Part shown: positions 16,625-26,056 of the stretch, one piece after another | Position numbering within the stretch: position 1 is the stretch's first letter | Layout of the letters: every line of letters begins with the position of its first letter | Assembly (NCBI GenBank): GCA_963789215.1 | Contig: CAWBJY010000006.1 | Location: 1-64,000, forward strand | Origin: Phormidesmis sp963789215 | Lineage (GTDB): Bacteria > Cyanobacteriota > Cyanobacteriia > Phormidesmidales > Phormidesmidaceae | Length of the DNA stretch: 64,000 bases | Direction: 5' to 3' | Program-made: the position numbers and the translations under genes | The notes under the pieces: generated by a model | What the model saw: the letters and a program-made list of their open reading frames with translations, nothing else | What the model was told of the DNA's origin: nothing | Database searches by the model: none

Positions 16625-18619
16625 TCCTAATGTTCAGCTCCAGCAAAACGCATTTCTTGCAGAAAACCAGCGAGAGCTGTCTGAGCTTTTGACGTTTATT
16701 GATTTTGCTGATGGCTTGACGATTGGATTTATTGAAGTTAATCAAGAAGGCAACAAAGCGTTGCTAGTAGAAGCTTTGAAAGCGTCTCTGGTAAAAACGG
16801 ACGCTTACCTAGAAGTAGTTAACTTCTCTTTAGAGCAAGACTTACGATATTTGCGAGATGCTCTCTTGCAGCGGGTCGGAAATATTCGTGCCGATAAAAA
16901 GTTAGTGCTGCTGATTCAGGGGTTAGAAGCGGCTATTGGCACCGATGGCACCGGCGCCTATCCACCTATCTTGCAAGACTTAAATTTTGTGCGGGATGCC
17001 TATCGTCAGAGCTTGCCGCATCCTTTGCTGTTTGTGCTGCCAGACTATGCCATTACCCGAGTGAGTAAGTATGCACCCGATTTTTGGGCTTGGAAGTCGG
17101 GACTGTTTCGGTTTAAGGCATCGCCAGAAGGATTGGAAAAGCTAAAGGCGGAAACATTTGAACAATTGCCCGTTCGGGTGGCCTCGAATGAGAATCAGGC
17201 GCAGATTGAGCAGCTAAAGCAGCTTTTGATGGAGCTGAAGCCTACTGGGAAACCAATTGCGGCTAAAGATGCGATAACGTGCGCCGAGATTGACTATAAG
17301 ATTGGCTCTGCCTATCTCACACAGCAGCAGCCAGATAAGGCAGAAGAGTATTTTTTAGACGGGTTGAAAGTATTAGAGAATTATCCTAATCCTACGCTAC
17401 AGCAGAGCATTCAGCGAAAGCTTGGCAATGCCTACGCGCAAATGCGTCGATTTGAAGATGCCGTCTTTGCATATGAGAGAGCTTTAGAACAGGCTCGGAA
17501 GCTCGATCAGCCAGAAAAAGTTTCAATAGTACTGTCGGATTTAGGAGATGTTGCACTATCGCAGCGACAGTTTGAGCGAGCGAGGGACTTTTACAATCAG
17601 AGCTTAGAGATTGACGCAGCGCATAATAATCGATATAGCCAAGCGCGTATCTACCATCAGTTAGGCCGCGTTGCCGAGGAACTTAGAGAGTATGAGCAGG
17701 CGCGATCGCACTATCAAAAAGCCCTCGATATCAAAATTGAGTTCAACGACCGCTACAGCAAGCAAGCACCTACCATCAGTTAGGCATGGTTGCACGAGGA
17801 ACTTAGAGAGTATGAGCAGGCGCGATCGCACTATCAAAAAGCCCTCGATATCAAAGTTGAGTTCAACGACCGCTACAGCCAAGCAAGCACCTACCATCAG
17901 TTAGGCATGGTTGCCCAGAAACTTAGAGAGTATGAGCAGGCGCGATCGCACTATCAAAAAGCCCTCGATATCACAGTTGAGTTCAACGACCGCTACAGTC
18001 AAGCAAGCACCTACCATCAGTTAGGCGCGTTGCCGAGGAACTCAGAGAGTATGAGCAGGCGCGATCGCACTATCAAAAAGCCCTCGATATCAAAGTTGAG
18101 TTCAACGACCGCTACAGCCAAGCAAGCACCTACCATCAGTTAGGCATCGTTGCCGAGGAACTCAGAGAGTATGAGCAGGCGCGATCGCACTATCAAAAAG
18201 CCCTCGATATCAAAATTGAGTTCAACGACCGCTACAGCCAAGCGGGGACGTACCACCAGTTAGGCCGCGTTGCCGAGGAACTTAGAGAGTATGAGCAGGC
18301 GCGATCGCACTATCAAAAAGCTCTCGATATCTACATCGAGTTCAACGACCGCTACAGGCAAGCAAGCACCTACCATCAGTTAGGCCGCGTTGCCGAGGAA
18401 CTCAGAGAGTATGAGCAGGCGCGATCGCACTTCCTCAAAGCTCTAGCAATTTACATCGAGTTCAACGAGCAGCACAACAAAGCCATTGTTCTACGCAGCC
18501 TCGCCCGATTGCATCAAGCCACTCAAGACAACACACTCCTCGCCGACATCGCCCAACACCTCAACTTAACCGTCGAAGAAGCCGCTCAGCAGATTGAAAC
18601 CCTCGTCGAGCAAAGCTAA
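16617..18619 (+). pseudogene. TPR-repeat partner protein of module 1, reading frame interrupted by indels
   Basis: The reconstructed product is about 667 aa. Residues 1-175 form an NTPase-like domain without a Walker A motif, with LVLLIQGLEAAIG in the Walker B position and LPDYAITRVSKYAPDFWAWKSG. Degenerate TPRs follow from about residue 220, then seven nearly identical 40-residue TPR units. Frame breaks are seen at about 17759 (one base lost, giving a TAG at 17781), about 17794 (one gained, frame restored) and about 18027 (one lost); the final frame runs to the TAA at 18619. ATG 16617 overlaps the ATPase stop by eight bases. It may be a decayed gene or a sequencing problem in repeats. Confidence 0.65.
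17635..18475 (+). repeat. 120-bp tandem repeat, seven near-identical TPR units
   Basis: Seven units, each about 120 bp, start near 17635, 17755, 17875, 17995, 18115, 18235 and 18355. The encoded unit contains YHQLGRVAEELREYEQARSH and QKALDI. Differences are mostly single bases and single-base indels clustered in the linker between units. Every unit contains a GCGATCGC octamer. The homogeneity points to recent expansion or gene conversion. Confidence 0.9.
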
Positions 18620-18715
18620 CTCTTCTTATGGAACTGCCTACCGTGCCACAATTCGTACATCGCTTGGCACAGGCGTAAAATAAGATGCTACGAGCTGAAA
18701 AACCCTGGCATCCCC

Positions 18716-19993
18716 ATGAGTGACCTGGAAAACACTTTAGAATTTGCCGAGCGGCTAGTTCATCAAATCACCGAAACCTATTGCAGCGAACTTCAGCGGC
18801 GAATACTTCGCGCTGCCTTGCAAGAGGAACGTAAAACCTACGACCAAATTGCCGAAGAGTGCGGCTACTCTGCCCGCTACGTAAAGCAAGATATCGCCCC
18901 CAAGCTCTGGCAACTCCTATCGCAAGCCATCAACGAAAAAGTAACCAAATCTACCGCCCGTATCCTGCTCGAAGTGGCTATGAACAAGCTTCCAGCCCCA
19001 CCCCAACCAGAGAGGCTCATTGATAGGCTCGTCGCCGCGCCCCCAGACCTCCCGCCAGACACAGCGCTCAAACCCACCATCCTTTTAGTAGACGACCAGC
19101 CCCAAAACCTTCGCCTGCTCTCCGACTTGCTAGACGAACAGGGCTACGAAGTGCAGCAGGCTATCAACGGCACAATCGCCCTAAAATCTATCTCCATCAA
19201 CCCGCCCGACCTCATCCTTCTAGACATCAGCCTCCCCGACGTAGACGGCTACACTGTTTGCCAACGCATCAAAGACAACTCCCAAACTCAAGATATTCCG
19301 GTCATTTTCGTCAGCGCCCTAGATGAACCCTGGGACAAAGTAAAAGCCTTTTCCTCCGGTGGCAGCGACTACATTGCTAAGCCTTTCAAAGTTGTCGAAG
19401 TCCTCGCTAGAGTAGAAAACCAGCTCAAAATTCAGCAGCTTCAGCAGCAGCTCAAAACCCAAAATATCCAGCTTCAGCAGGCCATTCAAGAACTCCAAAG
19501 GCTCGCCGCCATTGACGAACTCACCCAGGTTGCCAGCCGTCGCCGGTTCGATACCTACCTGCTAGAACGGTGGAAAACAGCCGAAAAAGAACAGCTTCCG
19601 CTCACTCTAATGCTTGTTCAACTGGACAACTTCAACTTTTATGGCGAGGGTAAAAACGCCAAAATAGGAGATTTTTGTCTCTATCAAATCGCGCAAAAAG
19701 TGAAGCAAACAGCCCACGGCCTAGAAGATTTGGTTGCTCGCTACGGCACGCTGACCTTTGCGCTTGTGCTACCCGGCAAAACTATTGACGAAAGCATTTT
19801 GCAGGCCGAAAAAATTATTCAACAAGTCCAACGGTCAAAGACTCCTGTCGGACAGCCTGCGCTTTCTCTTAGCATCGGTATTGCTAGCTTGCACGGTAGC
19901 TCTGGCAGCGGGCTAGAAGGACTGATAGAACGGTGCGATCGCAATCTGCAAATTGCCAAAAGCAAGGGCGGCAATACCATCACTAGCACATAA
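18716..19993 (+). CDS. HTH - receiver - degenerate GGDEF regulator
   Basis: The 425-aa protein has three parts. Residues 5-90 match the helix-turn-helix domain found at the N-terminus of cyanobacterial vWA-MoxR-associated and STAND NTPases (ILRAALQEERKTYDQIAEEC, YVKQDIAPKLWQLLSQA, EKVTKS). Residues 120-240 are a response-regulator receiver with acidic pair Asp126/127, phospho-acceptor Asp170 and KPF. After a coiled coil (240-262), residues 265-425 are a diguanylate-cyclase fold in which the GGDEF loop reads RYGTLTFALVLP, so cyclase activity is unlikely. It lies 96 bp after the TPR gene on the same strand and meets the Amt-kinase tail to tail with one base between stops. Confidence 0.85.
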   Translation: MSDLENTLEFAERLVHQITETYCSELQRRILRAALQEERKTYDQIAEECGYSARYVKQDIAPKLWQLLSQAINEKVTKSTARILLEVAMNKLPAPPQPERLIDRLVAAPPDLPPDTALKPTILLVDDQPQNLRLLSDLLDEQGYEVQQAINGTIALKSISINPPDLILLDISLPDVDGYTVCQRIKDNSQTQDIPVIFVSALDEPWDKVKAFSSGGSDYIAKPFKVVEVLARVENQLKIQQLQQQLKTQNIQLQQAIQELQRLAAIDELTQVASRRRFDTYLLERWKTAEKEQLPLTLMLVQLDNFNFYGEGKNAKIGDFCLYQIAQKVKQTAHGLEDLVARYGTLTFALVLPGKTIDESILQAEKIIQQVQRSKTPVGQPALSLSIGIASLHGSSGSGLEGLIERCDRNLQIAKSKGGNTITST

Positions 19994-19994
19994 A

Positions 19995-22900
19995 TCATCT
20001 CGACCTTTGCGCCAATATCTCAACAATTTTCTCAAACTGATAGTTATCTGCCAAATATCTTAGCTGCCGCGCTAGCGCGACTTGAGCGAAAGGTAGCCCG
20101 TCGATTAACCGCAGCACCTGTTTCCCCTTAATTTGGCTCGCTGCCTCATACAGTTCATCTAGCCAGTCTGCGGGCATGACGCTAAGCTGCGCTAGCAGCG
20201 CTGAATCATCTGGTAAATCCGCTTCTTCTAAAGTGCTGTCGTCCGGCTGATTAGCTGCTGTGGCGATCGCACGCGCACTTTCCTGGCCAGCTTCAGCCGG
20301 GTAATTAGCCGGGTAGTCAACTAGGGAATTAACTGGGCGATCAGCCGGGCGAACCGGAATCTCAAACTCAAAGACGCTGCCTTGGCCCACTGCGCTGCGA
20401 ACCGATATCTCACCGCCAATTAGCTGACAGTACTTCTGGCTAATCGAAAGCCCTAATCCGGTTCCCTGCTTAGCTACTTGGCCCGCCGCCGCCTGCTCAA
20501 AAGGAATAAACAGCCGCTCAAACTCATGAGGTGCAATGCCTTCTCCCGTATCTCGAACGGTAAAGCGAAGGCGATGAGTTGGGTTTTCGCTTGCGGTTCC
20601 TGTCGCTAAAGCGCTCACCGCAAGCAAGACCTGGCCGCGATTGGTAAACTTCACGCCGTTGGCCACTAGGTTGATTAAAATCTGCCGCAGCTTACCCGCA
20701 TCGGCCAGCACAAACTGAGGCACCTCTGCAGAGCGCTGTAGCTCCAAACGAATTTTCTTCCGCTTTGCGTCTAAGTCAAACAGGCTCAGAACATCTCTGA
20801 GCAGATCGTGAAGATCGAAGGCCACCTCGTCGAGCGTTACTTTTCTGGCCTCAATTTTAGAAATATCTAAAATGTTGTTGATTAAAGAGAGCAAATGCTC
20901 GGCGCTGCGACTAATGGTATGGGCCTGCTGATGATGCTTAGGCTGCAAAGAACTGTCTCTTTCTAAAAGCTCAGAAAATCCAATTACGCTGTTTAGCGGC
21001 GTCCGCAGCTCGTGGCTCATATTCGCCAAAAATTCCGACTTGGCTTTGCTGGCTGCCTCAGACTTTTCTTTGGCAACTTCTAGCGCTGCTTGCGTTGCCC
21101 GAATCTCCTCAACTAACTGCTGCAAGTCCCGATTCGATTTCTCTAAAGCGGTTTGGCTGCGAATGCGATCGCTAATATCCGTAATAAACCCCTCAAAATA
21201 GTCCGGCTTGCCGCCCTCACCCAAAATAGGCTGATACTGCTCCCAAACCCACTTAATCTCTCCCGTCTCGGGTAAAAGCAGTCGGTAGGTTTGCTGCTGA
21301 ATTCGGTTTTCCTTTAGCGCCACCCGAGCCAGTTCCGAAACCGAAATTCTGTCTTCAGGGTGGATGAGGTCGTTAAACCGAACCGTCTGACTCGTTAATG
21401 CTTCAGGCGGATAGCCAGTTAGTGCCAAACAGCCTTCGCTAGCAAACACCATCGTCCAGATCGGATCGTTATGGCAGCGAAAGGCCATCCCCGGCAAATT
21501 CTTTAGCAGTGTAGAAAGCTTTCGCTCGCTTTCTGCTAGCACTGCCGTTCGCTTCACCACCTGCTGCTCTAGGGTTCGATTCTGCCGCGCCAGCTCGTCT
21601 TTAGCCAGCAGCAGCGCCGTATTTTTTTCCTCTAACTCCTGAGCAAACTGAACGAGCACCGTCTGCGCCTGCTGCCGTCCTCGGCTCTCATGCCGCAGCG
21701 AAAGCTGTGTCTCAATTCGTGCTAGCAACCCCTCTTTCACAATCGGCTTCGTCAAATAATCGTTCGCCCCGGCCTCTAGCCCTACCACCTCATCTTCTAG
21801 CCGGTTCTTAGCCGTTAGCAGCACAATCGGCAGCTCGTGCCGCTCCCACCGCAATCGAATAAACCTAGTCACCTCGTACCCCGTCATCCGAGGCATCATC
21901 ACATCCAAAATCACCAAATCAGGATCGTAGCCGTTGTCCAACAGCGCTAGCGCATCGTGCCCCGAAGAAGCCCGCGTCACCCGATATCGCCGCAGGCCCA
22001 AATAGTTGTTCAATACCTGTAAATTAACCGGATCGTCATCCACAATTAAGATCTGATAGTCGCCGCTCTCGGCAGTCGTATCCGCTTCGGACGTGCAGTC
22101 AACGGCTAAAGGCTCTGCGGCTAGAGGCTCTGCGCCCAAAAGATCGGCATCTGAGGCATTCGCCGCTAGAGGCTGCCAAAGCTCAGCTCCACTGAGTATC
22201 CTTTCTGGACTCACCACCCTAGTCGAAACCGCTTCTGTTTCTCCTGCAGCCGAAACAGTCACCAAAGAATCTTCTACAGCCGCTTCGAGCTGCAGAAGAT
22301 TCTCTTTGTAAGCAGGCAGCGTAAAGTGAAACTGCGACCCTTCGCCTAACGTAGACTCTACCCAAATTTTGCCCCCTTGCAGCTTCACCAGCTTTTTAGT
22401 CACCGCTAGCCCTAGCCCTAATCCGCCATAGGCTCTAGCCGTCGAGCCTTCTCCCTGCTCAAAAGACTCAAAAATAGACTCATACTGATCTGGCGAAATG
22501 CCAATTCCCGTATCCGAAACGCTAATTATCACCTGTGAGGCCGACGCTGCTTCAGGCATCCTGTCTGCCCGCACTTCTACGACTCCCTGATGCGTAAACT
22601 TCACCGCATTGCCTACCAGGTTATAGAGAATCTGTTGAAGTCGGTCTTCATCTGTCCACAGCAAAGAAAAATCGGTGGCCACTCCGTTAACCATGCGTAA
22701 GTCCTTGGCTCCAATCAGCGGCCTGCAAAGCGTTAAAACAATCTCTACTACTTCTCTTAGCCCTACTGCTTTGGGCTGCAAGCGAAGGTTACCGTGCAGC
22801 ACATTCGAGAAATCTAGAATATCGTTAACTAGGTTGTACAGCCGCCGACCGCTCCCGGCAATCATCGCTAAATTAACTCTCGCCTGTTCAGGCATTTCGT

Positions 22901-24443
22901 TTGTATCTTCCATCAGATACTCGCTTAGGCCAATAATGCCGTTTAGCGGCGTTCGCAGCTCGTGAGAAGTATTAGCCAAAAACTCGTCTTTTAGCTTATC
23001 GAGCCGCTCTAGCTTGTGATTTGCCTGGGTCAAGCTCGTATTGGCACTCAAAAGCTCTGCCGTCCGCTCGTCAACCGTTTTCTCTAAGTTTGCATTTAGA
23101 TCTTTTAGCTGCTGGGCAAAGGTTTCTGTCGCTGCCATTACCTTGTTATAAGCATGGGCGATTCTGCCTGCTGTTGTAAAAGGCTGCTCTGGCACCCGCA
23201 AACTAAAATCCTGCGATCGCGCCTGCTTTTCCATCACTTCAAACAGATCGTAAACCTCTGTCTTGGCATTATGCTCCGAAACATTCAGCCCCATTTCTTC
23301 TTCTTCGGGAGATACCCGCAGCGGAAAAAACCGATTCAGAATGTTCAATAACACGTAAGTCAGGCCAAAGCTCCAGGCAAAGGCAACCCCTATGCCCAGC
23401 AGCTGCACCAAAAGCTGCTGATGGCGAGTTAGTCCCGTGGCAATTAGATCCAAGTCGCCAAATAGCGCAACGGCCAACGTTCCCCACACACCCGCAAAGC
23501 CGTGAATTGCCACCGCGTCTACGCCATCGTCAATGCCGCTACGCTTAATCACAGAAGTCGCTAGCACCATCACCACCCCACCGACTGCGCCCGTTAGAAC
23601 TGCCATCGGCGTAGCCAGCACGTTGCAGCCCGCAGTAATTGCCACCATCCCAGCTAAAGATCCGTTAATCAGCGTTTCCGGCTGCAAGACGCCTTCTCGC
23701 TTTAGGCCAAAAGCCGCTGCCGTCATCATTCCCGCCGCGCCCGACATTAGCGTATGCACCATAATGGCCGGAATCCGATCGGTCAGCGCAAACGTGCTGC
23801 CACCGTTAAAGCCCAGCCAGCCAACCCAGAGCAGCATTGCGCCTAGCACCGAAAACGGCAGATTAGACCCGTGAATTTTAAGCCCCGCGCCTGTACCTAG
23901 CCGAGGCCCTACTACTAGCAGCGCCGCCAGCGAAACCCAGCCGCCCGTGCTATGCACCACTGTTGAACCGGCAAAGTCTGTGAATCCTGCCTGGGCCAGC
24001 CAGCCTAACCGCTCGCCAGCTTCCACCCCGTTCCAAACCCAATGCCCAAACACCGGATAAATCAATCCCGATATTAGCAGCGCAATGAGCACATAGCCCT
24101 TAAACCTGAGTCGTTCGGCCAGTGCGCCCGATGTAATTGTGGTCGCCGTCCCGCAAAACATCATCTGAAAAACAAAAAAGGCCGCCAGCCGAGGGTCTTG
24201 CTCTATTGGCAAGAAAAAGCCCGAAGTGCCAATCCATCCTGCCAAAGAAGGCCCGAACATCAGCGCAAACCCAAACGTCCAAAAAGAGCAAATTGAAATG
24301 CCCAAATCGGCCAGATTTTTAACGGCGACATTAATGCTGTTTTTAGAGCGAGTTAGCCCCGACTCTAAACACATGAAGCCCGGCTGCATCAGTAAAACTA
24401 GCCCCGAGCACCCAACCACCCAAATAATATTAAGATCGACCAT
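19995..24443 (-). CDS. Ammonium transporter-histidine kinase fusion (hybrid sensor kinase)
   Basis: The 1482-aa protein has an Amt/MEP/Rh channel domain at residues 1 to about 385. It includes both pore histidines (STVVHSTGG and VAIHGFAGVWGTL) and the TSGALAERLRFKGY segment. A linker with a coiled coil (to about 480) is followed by HisKA (His about 493) and HATPase, a receiver (phospho-Asp about 843), a coiled coil, PAS (about 980-1088), a second HisKA (about 1143) and HATPase, and a C-terminal helical tail. It probably senses ammonium at the membrane and signals by phosphorelay. Amt-kinase fusions are known in other bacteria; two complete kinase cores around a receiver is unusual. Confidence 0.93.
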   Translation of the reverse strand: MVDLNIIWVVGCSGLVLLMQPGFMCLESGLTRSKNSINVAVKNLADLGISICSFWTFGFALMFGPSLAGWIGTSGFFLPIEQDPRLAAFFVFQMMFCGTATTITSGALAERLRFKGYVLIALLISGLIYPVFGHWVWNGVEAGERLGWLAQAGFTDFAGSTVVHSTGGWVSLAALLVVGPRLGTGAGLKIHGSNLPFSVLGAMLLWVGWLGFNGGSTFALTDRIPAIMVHTLMSGAAGMMTAAAFGLKREGVLQPETLINGSLAGMVAITAGCNVLATPMAVLTGAVGGVVMVLATSVIKRSGIDDGVDAVAIHGFAGVWGTLAVALFGDLDLIATGLTRHQQLLVQLLGIGVAFAWSFGLTYVLLNILNRFFPLRVSPEEEEMGLNVSEHNAKTEVYDLFEVMEKQARSQDFSLRVPEQPFTTAGRIAHAYNKVMAATETFAQQLKDLNANLEKTVDERTAELLSANTSLTQANHKLERLDKLKDEFLANTSHELRTPLNGIIGLSEYLMEDTNEMPEQARVNLAMIAGSGRRLYNLVNDILDFSNVLHGNLRLQPKAVGLREVVEIVLTLCRPLIGAKDLRMVNGVATDFSLLWTDEDRLQQILYNLVGNAVKFTHQGVVEVRADRMPEAASASQVIISVSDTGIGISPDQYESIFESFEQGEGSTARAYGGLGLGLAVTKKLVKLQGGKIWVESTLGEGSQFHFTLPAYKENLLQLEAAVEDSLVTVSAAGETEAVSTRVVSPERILSGAELWQPLAANASDADLLGAEPLAAEPLAVDCTSEADTTAESGDYQILIVDDDPVNLQVLNNYLGLRRYRVTRASSGHDALALLDNGYDPDLVILDVMMPRMTGYEVTRFIRLRWERHELPIVLLTAKNRLEDEVVGLEAGANDYLTKPIVKEGLLARIETQLSLRHESRGRQQAQTVLVQFAQELEEKNTALLLAKDELARQNRTLEQQVVKRTAVLAESERKLSTLLKNLPGMAFRCHNDPIWTMVFASEGCLALTGYPPEALTSQTVRFNDLIHPEDRISVSELARVALKENRIQQQTYRLLLPETGEIKWVWEQYQPILGEGGKPDYFEGFITDISDRIRSQTALEKSNRDLQQLVEEIRATQAALEVAKEKSEAASKAKSEFLANMSHELRTPLNSVIGFSELLERDSSLQPKHHQQAHTISRSAEHLLSLINNILDISKIEARKVTLDEVAFDLHDLLRDVLSLFDLDAKRKKIRLELQRSAEVPQFVLADAGKLRQILINLVANGVKFTNRGQVLLAVSALATGTASENPTHRLRFTVRDTGEGIAPHEFERLFIPFEQAAAGQVAKQGTGLGLSISQKYCQLIGGEISVRSAVGQGSVFEFEIPVRPADRPVNSLVDYPANYPAEAGQESARAIATAANQPDDSTLEEADLPDDSALLAQLSVMPADWLDELYEAASQIKGKQVLRLIDGLPFAQVALARQLRYLADNYQFEKIVEILAQRSR

Positions 24444-24528
24444 TCTCTACACTTGTACGGTAGCTCCATAATACAAGTGAACAATTCTGTCTAACTGCTC
24501 AGACTGTCTAACTGTTCAGTCTGCTCAA

Positions 24529-24903
24529 TTACTCAGAACCCGATTTGATTGCGTTAACAATCTCTTGCAACAATGCTCTAAGCAGCTCGTCTCTATCCGC
24601 CTCATTCACAAAGTCTTCAGCTAGATAAATAACGTTTGGCTCGGGTGCATACAGGCTTCGTGCCCCGCCCAAAGCCAAACGAGATCTCGTCTCTACCGCC
24701 GGAAAGTTCGACAAGTCTCCACCCTTAAACTGCTGAATTAGCCACTGGAGATCTCTAATACGGATATCTTGACCAAAAGCAGCCTTGAGAACGTCGGGGC
24801 GCACCTGCTGTGACAACCCGTAAATCTGTATCAAGTACCTGACTCTAAAAAGAGCGTCTTCCAAATTAAAAGAGAAGTCCTCATTTTTCGAACTGTCGCA
24901 CAT
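24529..24903 (-). CDS. Hypothetical protein, fragment-like relative of large cyanobacterial surface-protein domains
   Basis: The 124-aa product begins MCDSSKNEDFSFNLED. Its C-terminal segment ARSLYAPEPNVIYLAEDFVN with LLRALLQEIVNAI resembles a metalloprotease-like domain (xTIYLSEEFL...LLEEIGH) found in large calcium-binding cyanobacterial proteins. The usual HExxH-type end (EIGHxxD) is EIVNAI here, so metal binding is lost. It may be a diverged remnant. An in-frame GTG at 24933 would add ten residues. The family assignment is from pattern memory only. Confidence 0.45.
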   Translation of the reverse strand: MCDSSKNEDFSFNLEDALFRVRYLIQIYGLSQQVRPDVLKAAFGQDIRIRDLQWLIQQFKGGDLSNFPAVETRSRLALGGARSLYAPEPNVIYLAEDFVNEADRDELLRALLQEIVNAIKSGSE

Positions 24904-25063
24904 TGATCTATCTGCTTGGCAGGTATACCCCACAGCTACTCCACATCGTGTTTGAACGCGCTATTTGCGATCGCTGTCGTTTAGTATGCCGACTAGAAGC
25001 CACCTGGACAATTCTAAAAGTTCAGGTTTTTTGTTCAGGTTTATTCAGGTTTTTTAATCAAAA

Positions 25064-26023
25064 CTACTCAAGCGCTTCGGTGAACACGCAGCGACCCATC
25101 GAAAGATCGAACAGATGCAGCCCATACTCCTGACTCAGTGCTTCAAATACTTTGAGTCCTCTTACGCTATTTCCATTTTTGTCAATCAGAGGTGAAAACG
25201 TCGCAATCCCGGCTTTTCCGGGCACCACCGCAATAATCCCGCCGGATACCCCGCTTTTGGCCGGAATACCCACCCGATAGGCCCATTCGCCCGCTCGGTT
25301 ATACATGCCGCAGGTATACATCACGCTGAGTAAATCGCGCGCATAGTCTCTTTCTAAAGCCTGCACTCCCGTCACCGGTTGCTGCCCTTGATTTGCCAAC
25401 GTTGCCGCCATAACCGCCAGATCCTGACAGTTCACCATCACCGAACACTGCTGGAAATAAAGGTCTAGCGCCGAGTCAATGTCTTGACCAATCATGTCGA
25501 AGTTCAGCATTAGATGCGCCATCGCCCGATTTCGATGTCCCGTAGAGCGCTCCGACATAAATGTCGGCATATCGATCACCACATCGTGACCTAAGTACCG
25601 CTCAAACATGGCCAGCAGCCGGTTTAGCTTATCCGTCGGATCGCTGCCGTTGATTAGCCCAGTTGTGGCGATCGCACCCGCGTTAATCATCGGATTAAAA
25701 GGCCGCTTGGAATCTTCATCTAGCCGAATTAGCGAATTAAACGGATCGCCCGTTGGCTCTACGCCCACCTTGTCAAATAGTGCCGCTCGCCCGCGATCTT
25801 CTAGCGCTAGTCCATAGGCAAACACCTTAGAAATAGACTGAATTGTAAACGCCTGGTTGGTATCGCCCACGCTAAAAATTCGCCCGTCTGTTGTCACTAC
25901 GCTAATGCCAAACCAATCCTCATTTGCCTTGGTCAGCTCAGGAATATAGCTGGCTAGTCGCCCTTCATCGACTTCGCGGTAGCGATCGTAAAGATCTTCT
26001 AAAAAGCGCTGTAAAGACAACAT
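25064..26023 (-). CDS. glsA: Glutaminase A
   Basis: The 319-aa enzyme hydrolyses glutamine to glutamate and ammonium. It belongs to the serine-dependent glutaminase family with a beta-lactamase-like fold. The SxxK pair is Ser63/Lys66 (QSISKVFAYGLAL), and RPFNPMINAGAIA and ERSTGHRNRA are family signatures. The length suits a catalytic domain without STAS or cNMP extensions. Lying beside an ammonium-sensing kinase fits nitrogen handling, but shared regulation is not shown. Confidence 0.95.
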   Translation of the reverse strand: MLSLQRFLEDLYDRYREVDEGRLASYIPELTKANEDWFGISVVTTDGRIFSVGDTNQAFTIQSISKVFAYGLALEDRGRAALFDKVGVEPTGDPFNSLIRLDEDSKRPFNPMINAGAIATTGLINGSDPTDKLNRLLAMFERYLGHDVVIDMPTFMSERSTGHRNRAMAHLMLNFDMIGQDIDSALDLYFQQCSVMVNCQDLAVMAATLANQGQQPVTGVQALERDYARDLLSVMYTCGMYNRAGEWAYRVGIPAKSGVSGGIIAVVPGKAGIATFSPLIDKNGNSVRGLKVFEALSQEYGLHLFDLSMGRCVFTEALE

Positions 26024-26056
26024 AGCAATAGCCAGAGGAGAAAAACATGTATAAGG

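Noticed and set aside
17661..17904. Short frames on both strands within the TPR repeats
   Set aside because: They arise from repetition of the TPR codons in other frames and from the indels, not separate genes.
17635..18475. Regular repeats suggesting a CRISPR array
   Set aside because: Units are about 120 bp, contiguous, and encode TPRs; there are no unique spacers.
24433..24528. tRNA or terminator between the Amt kinase and the hypothetical gene
   Set aside because: Only short imperfect repeats (CTGTCTAACTG) were seen; no cloverleaf or stem plus T tract.
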